Shown: positions 35,580 to 45,200 of the stretch, one piece after another | Position numbering within the stretch: position 1 is the first letter of the stretch | How the letters are laid out: each line of letters opens with the position of its first letter | Assembly (NCBI RefSeq): GCF_022968825.1 | Contig: NZ_JALHKS010000001.1 | Coordinates: 496,001-560,000 of the forward strand | Direction: 5' to 3' | From: Chryseobacterium salipaludis | GTDB taxonomy: Bacteria; Bacteroidota; Bacteroidia; Flavobacteriales; Weeksellaceae | Length of the DNA: 64,000 nt | Position numbers and translations under genes: made by a program | Notes under the pieces: generated by a model | Databases searched by the model: none | Told to the model about the DNA's origin: nothing | Seen by the model: the letters and a program-made list of their open reading frames with translations, nothing else

Positions 35580-35598
35580 TTTAATTAAAATAAATAAC

Positions 35599-35632
35599 AA
35601 CTGCTTTACTTAACGGTGAAGCAGTTTTTTTT
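35599..35632 (+). terminator. Terminator after mutS2
   Basis: The stem AACTGCTT/GAAGCAGTT has an 11-nt loop and is followed by about eight Ts, 20 nt after the mutS2 stop. Confidence 0.8.
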
Positions 35633-35644
35633 AAATCAAGCCAT

Positions 35645-35676
35645 AAAAAAATCACCTGCAAAGCTGCAGGTGATTT
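35645..35676 (-). terminator. Terminator after tRNA-Phe
   Basis: The stem ATCACCTGCA/TGCAGGTGAT with a 4-nt loop is followed, on the minus strand, by a T run. It lies just downstream of tRNA-Phe. Confidence 0.85.
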
Positions 35677-35681
35677 AAAAG

Positions 35682-35754
35682 TGGTTTCTCCAGGAATCGA
35701 ACCAGGGACACATGGATTTTCAATCCATTGCTCTACCAACTGAGCTAAGAAACC
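35682..35754 (-). tRNA. tRNA-Phe (anticodon GAA)
   Basis: The 73-nt minus-strand cloverleaf has acceptor stem GGTTTCT/AGAAACC with discriminator A. The D-arm is AGCTCAGTTGGTAGAGC, the anticodon loop TTGAAAA (GAA), and the T-arm CTGGTTCGATTCCTGG-like. CCA is not encoded. A terminator follows at once. Confidence 0.95.
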
Positions 35755-35841
35755 GTCTCTCTGATTGAGTGGTGCAAAAATAGAAACATTTTCAATACAA
35801 AGCAAGTCCTTTGGCAGAATATTTCTTTTTAAAAGCTGACC

Positions 35842-37680
35842 TTACTGATTTTCAGCCTCATTATTTTCCTCCCGGCGCATCTGTTCGCTCATTTCTTCCA
35901 GTACCGGTTTGATGGTGCTCTCCGGCAGCTCGCTGATCCGGATGTACATTAAACCATCAATCGCATCATTAAAACTTGGGTCCACATTAAACGAAATTAC
36001 TTTCGCATTCTGCTTAATATATTTTTTAATGAGCACCGGCAAACGCATTTCCGGTTCCAGGTCGTCGATCACTTTATCCAGCTTGTTAAGATCCGCCTCC
36101 ACATCATCAAAAAACAAATGCTTATCTCGTTCCTTTAGTTTTACTTTAAATTCATGCTTGGGATGCACATATTGCGCCACAGCAGAATCGTAATAATTGG
36201 AGCGCATAAACTCAATCATCAGCGACTTTGAGAATTCAGAGAACTTATCGCTGATGCTGACGCCGCCCATCAGGAATTTATGTTCAGGATTACGCAGGCA
36301 CACATGTACAATGCCGCGCCACAGCAGGAATAAGGGCAAAGGACGCTGCTGATATTCCGTGGAAATATAAGCGCGGCCCATTTCTATCACCTTTCGGAAG
36401 AACGGCCGCAGTTCGGGATCAAATTCAAAAAGCGAACTGGTATAAAAGCCCTGTAAGCCGTGTTTTTTCATCACCTCGCTGCCCAGCGCCATACGGTAGG
36501 CGCCCACCAGACACTCCGCCTCGCTGTCCCAAAGGAAAAGATGGTGGTAATGCTCATCATATTCATCCAGGTCAAAAGGAAGGTTGCTCCCCTCACCTAC
36601 CTGACGAAAAGTAAGTTCGCGCTGCCGGCCAATCTCCCGCATGATAGACGGGATCGCTTGGTACTGCGCAAAATACACTTCATAGTTGGCATTGCGGAAC
36701 ATCATTTTATCCTCTTTCTGCAGGGCTGCTATTTCGCGCAGGAGATCTTCCTTCGGTGTGGGATCAATGATATTCTGCACAACATTCGCTTCCTTCATCA
36801 GCGGGAAATTCAGCTTCAGGTTGGGCAGATTAAGCCGCTCAGCCAAGGACTTTCTTTTGTCGTAATAGGATTTAAGCAAATGGATTTTCTTTTGCAGAAA
36901 CTCACCCATTTCTTCCACGCTGTCATGATCTTCCAGCATTTTAACCGACACCGGTTTGCCGATACGCACGCGGATGGGTTCTTCGCGCTTGTTCATCATT
37001 TCCGCCGGCAGCAGGAGTGTCTGCAAATCGGGGTGTACTTTCGCTACCTGATAGAAAAGGCGGCTGTTTTTTGCATGAAAGTACATCGGCACTACCGGAA
37101 CTTTCGCTTTTTTAATCAGTTTCAGCGCCGGTGTTTCCCAGGCTTTTTCCAGCACTTCACCATAGGAATTATTCATGTTAGAAACTTCGCCGGCCGGAAA
37201 AATGCCCACGCAACCGCCTTCCTGCAAATGCTGAAGCGTACCGCGCATGCCGGACGCACTGCTGCGCAATTCCTTTCGTTTTTCAAACGGATTCACCGGA
37301 ATAACATACGGACGCATCGGTTCAATTTTTTCCAATAAGAAATTGCCCATAATTTTAAAATCAGGACGAATCTCCGTCAGAATTTTTGTCATTAAAATCC
37401 CGTCGATCGCGCCCAGTGGGTGGTTGGACACCAAAATAAAAGGACCGGTTCTGGGAACGCGCGCCAGGTCTTCTTCAAAAACAATGTATTTCAGTTCCCG
37501 CTCGCGAACAAAGGAATCAAAAAAGTCCGGGCCTTTCTTATCTTTCAGCACGTCATACAACTTATTCACTTCGTTCAGTTTCGTAAGCCGCATCAGCGCA
37601 GATGCTACCGGATTTTTCAGAAAGCCGATGCGCGAAAGGCCACTGGCCTGTATCAGGTCATTTTTGGAAATAAGGCTCAT
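35842..37680 (-). CDS. Acyltransferase-GNAT fusion, OlsF-like amino-lipid synthase candidate
   Basis: This 612-residue protein has an N-terminal PlsC-type acyltransferase (about 60-260). It shows VSNHPLGAIDG for the HxxxxD block and GIFPAGEVS for the second block. The C-terminal OlsB/hemolysin-like acyl-ACP N-acyltransferase (about 330-560) has LVGAYRMALG, FEFDPELRPFFRKVIEMGR and FLMGGVSIS. This order matches OlsF, the bifunctional ornithine-lipid synthase reported from Serratia and Flavobacterium. The amino head group is not predictable. The start is ATG at 37680; a GTG two codons upstream is possible. It lies 8 nt after lysC. Confidence 0.8.
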   Translation of the reverse strand: MSLISKNDLIQASGLSRIGFLKNPVASALMRLTKLNEVNKLYDVLKDKKGPDFFDSFVRERELKYIVFEEDLARVPRTGPFILVSNHPLGAIDGILMTKILTEIRPDFKIMGNFLLEKIEPMRPYVIPVNPFEKRKELRSSASGMRGTLQHLQEGGCVGIFPAGEVSNMNNSYGEVLEKAWETPALKLIKKAKVPVVPMYFHAKNSRLFYQVAKVHPDLQTLLLPAEMMNKREEPIRVRIGKPVSVKMLEDHDSVEEMGEFLQKKIHLLKSYYDKRKSLAERLNLPNLKLNFPLMKEANVVQNIIDPTPKEDLLREIAALQKEDKMMFRNANYEVYFAQYQAIPSIMREIGRQRELTFRQVGEGSNLPFDLDEYDEHYHHLFLWDSEAECLVGAYRMALGSEVMKKHGLQGFYTSSLFEFDPELRPFFRKVIEMGRAYISTEYQQRPLPLFLLWRGIVHVCLRNPEHKFLMGGVSISDKFSEFSKSLMIEFMRSNYYDSAVAQYVHPKHEFKVKLKERDKHLFFDDVEADLNKLDKVIDDLEPEMRLPVLIKKYIKQNAKVISFNVDPSFNDAIDGLMYIRISELPESTIKPVLEEMSEQMRREENNEAENQ

Positions 37681-37688
37681 GGGCACTT

Positions 37689-38930
37689 TTATTTAATGAC
37701 TACCTGTACCGTCTTGCGGGAAATTTGTTCCAGCAAAACATTGCGGTGCAGATAATATTGGTTTGACTGCTCTAAATTAGCATTTCTTATGGTAAACAAA
37801 GAAACCCCATCGGTCACCTGAATTTCAAAACCCTGTTCCAGGTCACGCGCAAAATCTGCCGTGTGGCCGTATAAATCTTCTACACACAGATCCAGCGAAA
37901 TGGCGGAGTTCTGCATTAGCGAAATTTTAATTTTATATTTCGCCAGCAGTGAAAAAATCAGGCTCATGTGTTCCTCTGCGATAAAGGAAAAGTCGCGCGT
38001 GGCAATCCGCAGGAAATGCTGATTTTCTTTTAAAATAAAGGATTCCTTCAGCACAGGATCTCCGCCGCTTCCTACGCGCGTTCCGGCCTCTTCTGGCTTC
38101 ACAAAAGAGCGCACGAAAAAAGGAATATTTTTCTGCTGCAGAGGCTGCAGGGTTTTCGGGTGGATAACACTGGCTCCGTAATAAGCCATTTCAATTGCTT
38201 CTTCGTAGGAAATATGCGTCAGGAGTTCCACGTCCTTAAACTTGCGTGGGTCACCGGTCATCACGCCGGGCACATCCTTCCAGATCGTCATCGAGTCGGC
38301 GCCGAGACAGTAGGCGAAAATAGCCGCTGAATAATCTGACCCTTCGCGGCCCAGTGTTACGGTGTAATTATTGGCATCCGAACCAATGAAACCTTGCGTA
38401 ATATAACAGGTGTTACGGTCGAGTTTCTGAATTCGGCTTTCCGTTTCTGCCCAGTTTACATTTGCTTCACGGTAAGTATTGTCTGTCTTAATGTAATCCC
38501 GCACATCGTTCCAGTTGACTTTAAAACCAATACTGTTCAGATAGGCGCTCAATAGTTTGGAGCTGGCCCATTCGCCGCTGCTTACGACCTGATCATAGAT
38601 AAAATTATAATCCGGCGACTTATTTCTTTCCAGGAAGAAAATAACTTCCTCAAAAAACTTCTGAATCTCAGCAAATAAAGGATGGTCTGTTTCTGTAAAT
38701 AGTTCAGCTGCTACCTGCAGATGATTTTCTACAATAGCCTGCAGAAGTTCCTGATACGGCTGCTGATCCGCATATGCGCGCACGACCGCTTCCAGCGCAT
38801 TGGTGGTTTTCCCCATAGCGGAAATGATGACGACACGGCCGCCTTGCGGCTGCATTCTGAGAATTTCGGCAACGTTTCGGATTCCGTCCGCATCTTTCAC
38901 AGAAGCTCCTCCAAATTTAAAAACATTCAT
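37689..38930 (-). CDS. lysC: Aspartate kinase (monofunctional)
   Basis: LysC phosphorylates aspartate, the entry to lysine, threonine, methionine and DAP. The 413 residues comprise the kinase domain (MNVFKFGGASVKD; VVSSGEWASSKLL; TLGREGSDYSAAIFA; WKDVPGVMTGDP) and a C-terminal pair of ACT-like domains (about 300-413). The ATG at 38930 is preferred over a GTG two codons upstream, because M-x-V-x-KFGG is the usual start. An AATCTTTG element ends 5 nt before it, a weaker instance of the near-leaderless pattern. The OlsF-like gene follows 8 nt downstream. Confidence 0.95.
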   Translation of the reverse strand: MNVFKFGGASVKDADGIRNVAEILRMQPQGGRVVIISAMGKTTNALEAVVRAYADQQPYQELLQAIVENHLQVAAELFTETDHPLFAEIQKFFEEVIFFLERNKSPDYNFIYDQVVSSGEWASSKLLSAYLNSIGFKVNWNDVRDYIKTDNTYREANVNWAETESRIQKLDRNTCYITQGFIGSDANNYTVTLGREGSDYSAAIFAYCLGADSMTIWKDVPGVMTGDPRKFKDVELLTHISYEEAIEMAYYGASVIHPKTLQPLQQKNIPFFVRSFVKPEEAGTRVGSGGDPVLKESFILKENQHFLRIATRDFSFIAEEHMSLIFSLLAKYKIKISLMQNSAISLDLCVEDLYGHTADFARDLEQGFEIQVTDGVSLFTIRNANLEQSNQYYLHRNVLLEQISRKTVQVVIK

Positions 38931-39157
38931 GGGCACAAAGATTTACAGCAACACAGCAGAGAAAAGCACAGGCTGCCGGGCGCAAAATTAATGATTTCCC
39001 GATGGATATCAGCGTGGTTGTACAAGACAAATCATGTCTGAAGAATAAAGCAAAAGTTCAATCCGTAAAGCTTTCAGGCTATTCGTTTTAAGCGGAAATT
39101 CATAGTCCGGATATAAAAGAATTTTCCGAAATTTGCGCAAATCTAAAAGTAAAAGTA

Positions 39158-40174
39158 ATGTCAGAACAGTCGTTTCAAACCCTCGGTGAATTTATCATTG
39201 ATAAGCAGGAGGATTTCATGTATTCTACCGGTGAACTCTCCCGCCTGCTCAGCGCCATCCGCCTGGCTTCCAAAGTGGTGAACCGCGAAGTAAACAAAGC
39301 AGGAATTGCAAATATCATCGGCAAAGCCGGCAATGAAAACATCCAGGGTGAGGAACAGCAAAAACTGGACGTTTTGGCCAATGAAATCTTCATCGAAGCC
39401 CTGTCCCAGCGCGAGGTGGTCTGCGGCATTGCTTCCGAGGAAAACGATGACTTTATTGAAATTCAGGCCGGCTGCAATGCGCATCTGAGTAAATATGTGG
39501 TATTAATAGACCCGCTGGACGGCTCCTCAAATATCGACGTGAATGTTTCTGTGGGAACTATTTTCTCGATTTACCGACGCGTTTCTGAACCGGGCACACC
39601 GGTGGTGATTGATGACTTCCTGCAAAAAGGAGTGAATCAGATCGCAGCAGGATACGTTGTTTATGGTTCCTCTACCATGATTGTGTTTACAACCGGCCGC
39701 GGCGTTAATGGCTTCACGCTAGACCCGAGCCTCGGCACTTATTACCTGTCGCATCCCAACATGCAGTTTTCACGCACAGGAAAAATTTATTCCATTAATG
39801 AAGGAAATTATATTAAGTTCCCGCAGGGCGTAAAAGATTATTTAAAATACTGCCAGATGGAAGAGGATGGGCGCCCGTACACTTCCCGCTACATCGGCAG
39901 TTTGGTTTCCGACTTTCACCGGAATATGATTAAAGGCGGAATTTATATTTATCCTTCCACTTCGCAATCACCGAACGGAAAACTGCGCCTGCTGTACGAA
40001 TGCAACCCGATGGCATTTATTGCAGAGCAGGCGGGCGGCAAGGCAACCGACGGTTTCCAGCGCATCATGGAAATAGAACCTACGGAACTGCACCAGCGCG
40101 TCCCGTTTTTCTGCGGCAGCTACGAGATGGTGGAAAAAGCAGAAGAATTTATGAAAAACGCCGAAACGAAATAA
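39158..40174 (+). CDS. fbp: Fructose-1,6-bisphosphatase, class I
   Basis: Fbp dephosphorylates fructose-1,6-bisphosphate in gluconeogenesis. The 338 residues are normal for class [11 protein letters not shown], the metal-binding [42 protein letters not shown] and [10 protein letters not shown] are all present. It is a single gene. A GAAATTTGC segment near 39128-39136 is a possible promoter. Its terminator hairpin abuts the menC start. Confidence 0.97.
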   Translation: MSEQSFQTLGEFIIDKQEDFMYSTGELSRLLSAIRLASKVVNREVNKAGIANIIGKAGNENIQGEEQQKLDVLANEIFIEALSQREVVCGIASEENDDFIEIQAGCNAHLSKYVVLIDPLDGSSNIDVNVSVGTIFSIYRRVSEPGTPVVIDDFLQKGVNQIAAGYVVYGSSTMIVFTTGRGVNGFTLDPSLGTYYLSHPNMQFSRTGKIYSINEGNYIKFPQGVKDYLKYCQMEEDGRPYTSRYIGSLVSDFHRNMIKGGIYIYPSTSQSPNGKLRLLYECNPMAFIAEQAGGKATDGFQRIMEIEPTELHQRVPFFCGSYEMVEKAEEFMKNAETK

Positions 40175-40191
40175 TTTTTTATTTAAATCAA

Positions 40192-40199
40192 TACATTTG
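40192..40199 (+). promoter_or_regulatory. -7 element of menC overlapping the fbp terminator
   Basis: TACATTTG matches TAnnTTTG. Its last two bases are the first bases of the terminator hairpin. Transcription would start inside the hairpin at about 40205, giving a short menC leader that lacks the left arm. Confidence 0.5.
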
Positions 40200-40228
40200 T
40201 CAGAGCCTAACGCTCTGACATTTTTTTT
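40198..40228 (+). terminator. fbp terminator ending at the menC start codon
   Basis: The perfect 9-bp stem TGTCAGAGC/GCTCTGACA with loop CTAAC is followed by eight Ts, and the next base is the A of the menC ATG. Confidence 0.85.
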
Positions 40229-41239
40229 ATGAAACAAGCTACTTACCGTCGCCATGAGTTGATTTTTAAACGACCGGGCGGCACTTCGCGCGGCATTTTA
40301 AAAACGAAAGAAACCTTTTTCCTGGAAGTAACCGAAAATGGCAAAACCGGTTTAGGAGAATGCGCCGTCTTTCGTGGTTTAAGTTATGACGACACACCGG
40401 ATTACGAAGAGATGCTGCAATGGCTATGCGATCACATTAATGAAGAAAAAGAGCAGCTTGAAACTGCGCTTACAGAGTACCCTTCCATTTGGTTCGGCTA
40501 TGAACAGGCACTTCTCAACCTGAAACATGGAAGCGACCTATATTTCCCCAGCGCTTTCACGAATGGTGAGGCTTTTATAAAAATCAACGGTTTAATCTGG
40601 ATGGGCAATGCGGCTTTTATGCAGGAGCAGATTCAGGAAAAACTGCAGCTGGGCTTTGATTGTATTAAATTAAAAATAGGCGTTAACTGGAGGGAAGAAT
40701 GGAACATCCTGACGCAGTTGCGGACACAGTTTCCGGAAGATCAACTGGAACTTCGGGTGGATGCCAATGGCGGCTTTACCCCAATCGAAGCTATTGAAGT
40801 GCTGCAGCAACTCTCCGATTTGGGCATACATTCGATTGAGCAACCCATTAAAGCGGGGCAGGCCGGAGAAATGAAAAAACTCTGTGCCACCACGCCCACG
40901 CCGATTGCACTGGATGAAGAACTGATCGGGGTTGTAAAAAATGAGGATAAAATTGCGCTGCTGGAAAACATCAGGCCGCAATATATTATATTAAAACCTT
41001 CGTTGGTCGGTGGAATTTCCGGAACGGATGAATGGATAAACGCCGCGGAAGATTTGCAAATTGGCTGGTGGATTACCTCCGCGCTGGAGAGCAATGTAGG
41101 ACTGAATGCAATTGCGCAATATACATACACGAAGAACCCGATGCTTCCGCAGGGACTGGGAACCGGCGCGTTGTTTACAAACAACACGCCTTCGCCGCTG
41201 GAACTCACCGGCGATGAATTGAGGATGTGTAAAAGCTAA
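40229..41239 (+). CDS. menC: o-Succinylbenzoate synthase
   Basis: MenC dehydrates SHCHC to o-succinylbenzoate in menaquinone synthesis. It is an enolase-superfamily member of 336 residues. The visible catalytic segments are IKLKIG (KxK-type), LRVDANGG (metal Asp), the Glu in SIEQPI, DEEL (metal) and LKPSLVGGI (second Lys). SALESNVGLNAIAQ and the GLGTGALFTNN close are typical of MenC. A dipeptide epimerase is less likely. No other men gene is adjacent. The 3' end overlaps convergent ypdA by 4 nt. Confidence 0.9.
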   Translation: MKQATYRRHELIFKRPGGTSRGILKTKETFFLEVTENGKTGLGECAVFRGLSYDDTPDYEEMLQWLCDHINEEKEQLETALTEYPSIWFGYEQALLNLKHGSDLYFPSAFTNGEAFIKINGLIWMGNAAFMQEQIQEKLQLGFDCIKLKIGVNWREEWNILTQLRTQFPEDQLELRVDANGGFTPIEAIEVLQQLSDLGIHSIEQPIKAGQAGEMKKLCATTPTPIALDEELIGVVKNEDKIALLENIRPQYIILKPSLVGGISGTDEWINAAEDLQIGWWITSALESNVGLNAIAQYTYTKNPMLPQGLGTGALFTNNTPSPLELTGDELRMCKS

Positions 41240-42210
41240 ACGGTCTTATTTTTACGTATAATATCGGCCATGATTAAATTAGCGTGAATGCGCGAGTTTT
41301 CTATAAACCATAAATGGGTATCCATTCCGCCGCAGACCACACCTGCCAAATATAATCCCGGCACGTTGGTCTCCATGGTTTTTTCATCAAAAACGGGATT
41401 AAGGCAATCGCCCTGTAATTCGATGCCGCAGCGCGACAGCAAGTCAAAGTTGGGCAGATAGCCCGTCATCGCCAAAACAAAATCATTTTCAATTTCCTGC
41501 GTTTTGCCGTCGGCCGTGCGGAACACTACGGACCGTTCTTTAATTTCCAGCAGTTCTGCGCCGAAGTGTGCGGCAATACTTCCTTCCGCAATCCGGTTGT
41601 CAATGTCCGGGCGCACCCAGTATTTTACGCTGTCGGAAATGGTTTGATGGCGTACAATCATGGTAACCTCTGCCCCTTTCCGGTAGGTTTCCAGCGCAGC
41701 ATCCACGGCGGAATTACTACCGCCGATTACCACGACTTTTTGTGCAGCATACGGATACGGTTCCGAATAGTAATGTTTCACTTTCGGCAAATCCTCGCCG
41801 GGAATATTCATTAATTTGGGAATATCATAAAAACCGGTCGCGAGGATGACGTGTGCCGCTGCATATTCAGCTTTATTGGTTTTTACCTGAAAACCCTCTT
41901 TGCGCTTTTCCACCGTCTGCACTTCTTCGTACAGATGCAGCCGGATTTCACGCTGGCGAGCAATGCCCTGATAATATTCCAAGGCCTCGCGCCGCCCGGG
42001 TTTTGGTGCAGTAGAAATAAAGGGAATTCCGGCAATTTCCAGTTTCTCCGCCGTGGAGAAAAAAGTCATATACAGCGGATAATTAAAAAGTGAATTCACA
42101 ATGGTTCCCTTTTCAATAATCAAATAACTCAATCCTGCTTTTTCCGCCTCCAGCGCACAGTTCAGACCGATCGGACCTGCGCCTACAATAATGACATCCC
42201 AGTTTTTCAT
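41236..42210 (-). CDS. ypdA: YpdA-type bacillithiol disulfide reductase
   Basis: This 324-residue FAD/NADPH flavoprotein has GAGPIGLNC (FAD, residues 10-18), the NADPH-binding GGSNSAVDAALE and a C-terminal LYLAGVVCGGMDTHLWFIENSRIH. These match YpdA/Bdr, which reduces bacillithiol disulfide in bacteria that use bacillithiol. No CxxC redox pair is present, unlike thioredoxin reductase. The gene is monocistronic and convergent with menC. Its -7 element and leader are identical to those of dusB. Confidence 0.88.
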   Translation of the reverse strand: MKNWDVIIVGAGPIGLNCALEAEKAGLSYLIIEKGTIVNSLFNYPLYMTFFSTAEKLEIAGIPFISTAPKPGRREALEYYQGIARQREIRLHLYEEVQTVEKRKEGFQVKTNKAEYAAAHVILATGFYDIPKLMNIPGEDLPKVKHYYSEPYPYAAQKVVVIGGSNSAVDAALETYRKGAEVTMIVRHQTISDSVKYWVRPDIDNRIAEGSIAAHFGAELLEIKERSVVFRTADGKTQEIENDFVLAMTGYLPNFDLLSRCGIELQGDCLNPVFDEKTMETNVPGLYLAGVVCGGMDTHLWFIENSRIHANLIMADIIRKNKTV

Positions 42211-42214
42211 ACTG

Positions 42215-42222
42215 CAAAGATA
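42215..42222 (-). promoter_or_regulatory. -7 element of ypdA, 4 nt from the start codon
   Basis: TATCTTTG on the minus strand, then CAGT, then ATG. This is the same 15-base string (TATCTTTGCAGTATG) seen at dusB. No TTG is present 17-23 nt upstream. Confidence 0.55.
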
Positions 42223-42254
42223 CGAACCTGCTTTTTTTCGTTTCAGACCTTACA

Positions 42255-45200
42255 TTAATTTCGGTCTTTCACCATAATCCAGCCGGTGAAGACGCGGCCG
42301 TCTGCCAGTGTCAGAACGTACCAGTAGGAATCAGTCGGCACGACACGTGAGGCGGTTTTCCCGTTCCATTCCAATCGGGTGGCGCTGTCCTGTTCATAAA
42401 TTTTCTGCTGGTAACGGTTGTATATTTTCAGATTGGTTGTTTTGCCGTCGAATACATATAAATCGTCAATAACCCAGGTGTCATTCCGGCCATCGTCATT
42501 GGGCGTAAAGGCATTTTTCACATTTAAAATCAGGCCCTGCTTCATTTCGCCCAAACATTCGCGATCCGCAAACTTCACGTAGAAATCGATGACGCCTGCC
42601 GGCAAATTGGTAAAGACATTGCTTTCCTGGAAGTTTTTACCATCGATGGAATACAAAATTTTCCGGCTGCCGTTAGCAATTACGGTGTAGGTATTTCCTT
42701 CCGCCACCAATTTCGTAATAACCGGAACTTCGTAGGCAAATACTTTTACCGGAGCGGTAAACGTGCAGCCATTGCGCGCCGTGACGGTAAGATGGTACGT
42801 TCCCTCACTCTTCACGTTCGGAAGTTTCGCCGTGGTGCCCACTACCTGATTCGCCGGGTTGCGCCATTCATATCCGGTGAGGTCTAATTCTGACAGGTCC
42901 GGTGCGATGGTAATCGGAACGCCCGGGCAGAAATATTGGTCCGGAACAGTGAACATCGGCGTAGTCCTGAGCTTCAAAGTAATTTCTGATTTTTCAGGGC
43001 AGAAACCGGGTGCATTTACTTTGACCACAACGGTATTTCTGCCGGATTTCTGGTTAAACAGATACGCGTTCGGTACCAGAATCTGGTTCTGATTTTTCTT
43101 TAAATCCTCAAAAGTCGGATAGTAGGTAAACTGCGCGGTTCCGGCAAACAATTGTCGTTCAAACTGTGTCAGATCCACGGTTTCCAACTGGTCATTACCC
43201 GCATCACATTCATCAATAAGATAAGGGCCCGGATTGAGGGTTACTTTTTTACCGGTCCGAAGATCCACCGTCGCAACATCAAAACAGCCGGGAATATTTT
43301 CCACGCGCACCCAGATTCGGGTCAGAGACGGCTCAAATTCAAACTGAGCAGGATTTTCAATTTGATTTACATTCCGCTCTGCGTCTGCTTTCGTTTTATA
43401 AAATTTAAAAATATTGTTCTGGCTGGCCTGATACACCATACCGGCCGTATGCGCTGTAAGATCCAATTCATATAAACCATCCAGGTTACGGTCGCAGATA
43501 TCAGCAATGGTTGAATTTCGTGCTTTCGGCGGCATATAGCTCTGAAGTTCCACCGGCGCTACGGAATAGCAGCCATTTGTTTTGGAAGTAAACCTTGCCC
43601 AAACAGTAATAAGCGAGCGCGCTGTTACAAAAGGACTCTTAATTTGCGGGCCGCCTGCGTCCGCAGCTTCTTTTGTTTTATGATACGTTATAGTTAAATC
43701 CGATAAAGGATAGGTATTTTCCGCCGGCTGATATAATTGAGAAACTGCGTCGGATAACACGAAAGATTCATTATTATTGAAATCATAATCACACTTCTGA
43801 AGTGCAGCTGGCTGCAGCACAATAGCCGGCAGGAAGTGAAGCCTGATATTAATTTCGCTGGCGGAAGAACAGCCACCAGCGTACGATACGCGTACAAATA
43901 CTTTCCCGGCACCGGCCACCACGTACGCTTTGGGATCAGAAATCGGTTCACTAAACGCATGGGTATCCGGGTTATACTTTTTAAAATAAGCAAAAGAAAC
44001 GCCTGCATCGCTAAATATTTCCTTTTCCATCACCGCCAGATTCACCGGCTCTTCGCCATCGTTATTATTATCACACACTGCGTTTTTAGTCAGGGTGACA
44101 ACCGGCTTCACATCAGGCGTTGGTGTTAATTTAATCTCAATCGGGAATATATTAAAACAACCATAGCTCGTGATTCTCACATACAAAGTAAGTGTACCGT
44201 TCACTTCTGCTTTGCTGATAGGACCGGTATTACTATTCGCCTGATCCTGGGTTTTAAAATAAGAAACCACTGCATTCTGATTTCCGGCAATCTCTTTACT
44301 ATAGTCAGCTAAAGTCACTTCCTCCCGGCCATCATTTTTCAGGTCACAGGCGGTGAAGGCATCTTTGGCAATGACCACGTGCACCAGGTTAACAGTCAGT
44401 CGTTTCACCGCAAAGCAATCGGTGGCATCGGCAAACCGGATATAGAAAACCTTGGTAATCAGATTTCCGTTATCCGTAATCAACTGCTGTGGCGAAATTT
44501 CATTCTGATTTTGTTCGGCATCTGCTTCCGACTTGAAATATCCGGTGGTAATCCCTACGGGCGACTGCTTCAGCATCAGCGGTGCATATTGGGATAAATC
44601 AACCGCGACATCTTCGGTTCCGTCGAAACAAAGGCTCGCGGTATAATGGATCGATTCTACTTTGGTAAAGAAAACATCCATTTCAATAACCGCAATACTA
44701 TAGCAACCGGCACTGTTTTCCACGCGGGCATAGACTTCATATTTTCCTTCCCGAATGGTCGTCAGGCTTGGGCCGCTGCCACTGAGTGCCTGCGCTCTGG
44801 TTTGGTAGAATGTAATCGTAAAGTCAGGATTTGTAGTAATCTTCGGACCGACTACGGCAAGAAAATCGTACGGTTCCGTATTGTCTCTTTTAAAGTCGCA
44901 GGTTGAAACCTTCACTTGTATCGGCGATGTGATATCAGGCGACGCCGTAAAGTTAATGGTAACCGGCCCGAAAACCTGATTACAGTTCTGTGTCTTATAA
45001 TTCACAAATAACTGCATTCCGGCCGTCAGGTCCGCGCGTTTCAGCTCGTTTGTACCGGCAGTTGCATCCTGCTCTGTTCTGTAGTATTGCAGCGTACCGT
45101 TCAGCGGTGCCGCAAATAATTTGTCATTTAACTGAGCCAGCAGATAATTACGTTCAACGCCATCATTTTCATTATCACACAACGTCACCTGATGGGTAAG

